Under the pieces are notes generated by a model that was given only the letters and a program-made list of their open reading frames with translations, searched no databases and was not told the origin of the DNA. From Sisyra terminalis (Eukaryota > Arthropoda > Insecta > Neuroptera > Sisyridae), in NCBI GenBank assembly GCA_958496175.1, contig OY292276.1, forward strand, positions 19,424,001-19,488,000: a stretch of DNA of 64,000 nucleotides, read 5' to 3'. Within the stretch, counting starts at the first letter, position 1. Each line of letters starts with the position of its first letter. Position numbers and translations under genes: made by a program. Shown here piece after piece: positions 62,570 to 64,000 of this stretch.

Positions 62570-63372
62570 AGCCCACGACTGCCAGACTTTCGTTATTTTA
62601 TAAAAGCTGAAAATGTATCGGACAATGTCCACAACACAGAGAGAACAATTATGGAGTGACTATGGAGTTAGGATGGTGGTTCTTTTGGCAGATAGCTCGT
62701 AGCAAAGATGAATAGTATAAAAGTAAAGTTTCAGGAAAGTATAAAATAGTTTTATAGTTTTTATAGTTTTTTTTAAATTTTCTTCAAAACAATATAAGAA
62801 ATCACATTCTCCATCGTTAGACACTAAGCACGATTTCAACCCCCTACCAGACGCCCTTAAAAGAACACAATATTGTCACAACTGATAAATGTTAAAAATT
62901 GACTTTTGGATGAAATCGAAAAGACAGTTAAAACCAATGACAACAACCAGTTAGTTCAAATTTGAGACAATTATATTTGGTTTTTATTCACACGTATTTG
63001 TTCAAATTTTTTTATTCTCTATCTTTGCCGACATATGTTTATACGATTGCCTATAATTATGTTGATTTATTATAGTTTAGGGGTATCTAGCAGGGGGTTG
63101 AAACCGTGCTTAGTGTTTGGAAATGGAGGGGATGTGATTTCCAATTATATTCCGAAGAAAATATTGAAAAAACTGACCTTTATATTTTCTTGAAATGAAA
63201 CTTTTATTCACTATACTTTATACTTTTCACATATACTTTTATTCACCCCTATCACCTGTAGTAACCGCCATCCAAACTCTATAGCCTCTGATCGTTCTTA
63301 CCTGTATTGCAAACATGCACAGAGATATTTTCAGTTTTTATAAAATAACAAAGGTCTGTCCATCGCTCTTGC
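62570..63372. mobile_element. Foldback element, family F, full copy
   Basis: Arms 62570-62856 and 63080-63370 are inverted copies of about 290 bp (GTTATTTTATAAAA near the outside, CACTAAGCACG and TTTCAACCCCCT at the inside). The centre carries ACCAATGACAACAACCAGTT. The same parts recur at 55598-55990 (one arm plus centre) and 30415-30572 (centre only), so this is a dispersed family. No transposase is present and no target duplication could be fixed. Confidence 0.78.
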
Positions 63373-64000
63373 TTTAAATGTAAATGTATAGAATCTCTGG
63401 ATAAAGTGGATAACATAAATTTTTGCAGACTCTTAGAAGAGTAACTGTTGAATAAAGAAACAACATACTGACTAATTAAGAATCATTAATTCTTTATGGG
63501 TTTTTTTTAACATTATAAAAGTAGTATTGATTTCATAATCCGTTTCGATCAATTTACTTGGTAAAATTTATGGAAAAAACTAAAAAAGTAATAGAATACT
63601 GAAAAGCAATGTAAATGGGGCAATACAGAGGAAACATTAATTAAAAATATCAAGCAAAAATTTGACTTGAATCGTACACGATAATATATGTGAAAAACTA
63701 ATTCACATCATTTGAATTTGAAATATTGGACCCACAGAAAAACCAGGCCTTTAAAAAAAAGTCTTATTGAATTTCAAGATGTGTATCGCTAAGTTCAATG
63801 TTTACTGTACAATAATTCTTGTAGTTTTCTTGAAAAAAAAATCCAACAAAAAACGATTTGTTTTCAAATCCCTGAACGTATCCTTATCAGTTTTTAAAGA
63901 TAGTTTCATGCTATATTTCACCAAATCCACCCAACATACCAACCTATTTTTTTACGAAACGAAACTTAGATTCAAATATTTTCTTGAAATTCTCAGTCAT
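63373..64000. other. AT-rich sequence, nothing recognised
   Basis: No gene, RNA or repeat could be supported in the last 600 bases. Confidence 0.45.

Overview
The window looks like a gene-poor, strongly AT-rich stretch of an insect (or other arthropod) nuclear genome. The reasons are: one recognisable host gene, split by spliceosomal introns of about 12 and 14 kb, from the beaten path (Beat) immunoglobulin family, which is known as an arthropod family; and a scatter of decayed eukaryotic transposable elements (non-LTR retrotransposons, Helitrons, hAT- and mariner-like MITEs, tRNA-derived SINEs). There is no bacterial-style gene organisation, CRISPR array or rRNA. The species cannot be named from the sequence.

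Host gene. On the minus strand three consecutive internal exons of a Beat-family gene are visible at 50102-49894, 35597-35322 and 23356-23107. All have GT/AG borders, and their phases join without a break into most of two Ig domains. The signal-peptide exon (expected to the right of 50102) and the C-terminal exon (expected to the left of 23107) were not found. The middle half of the window is therefore intron.

Repeats, left to right: a complete hAT-type MITE with an 8-bp target duplication (5400-5631); an AAT/AAC-rich tract abutting the 3' end of an RNase H-bearing LINE fragment (about 5930-6970); a small palindrome (7035-7142); a 0.45-kb inverted-repeat element (9904-10348); three Penelope-like or hammerhead-like repeat pieces (14.5, 18.1 and 20.56 kb); a tRNA-derived SINE (18.6-18.8 kb); LINE tail fragments (12.5, 25.0, 28.2 and 52.1 kb); a Helitron (30573-31849) inside a foldback-family fragment; a foldback MITE (36.06-36.43 kb); a second SINE family with copies at 43.5 and 56.1 kb; a 1.7-kb jockey-like reverse transcriptase copy (45.9-47.6 kb); a second Helitron copy (56683-57791); a TA-flanked MITE (58025-58270); a 1.1-kb inverted-repeat structure (61.24-62.38 kb); and an 0.8-kb foldback element (62.57-63.37 kb).

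The most informative structures are the two Helitron copies, whose matched ends define the family. One copy has an internal inverted duplication and sits inside another repeat. I found no convincing new multi-gene system. The remaining sequence is intronic or intergenic AT-rich DNA in which I see no gene.
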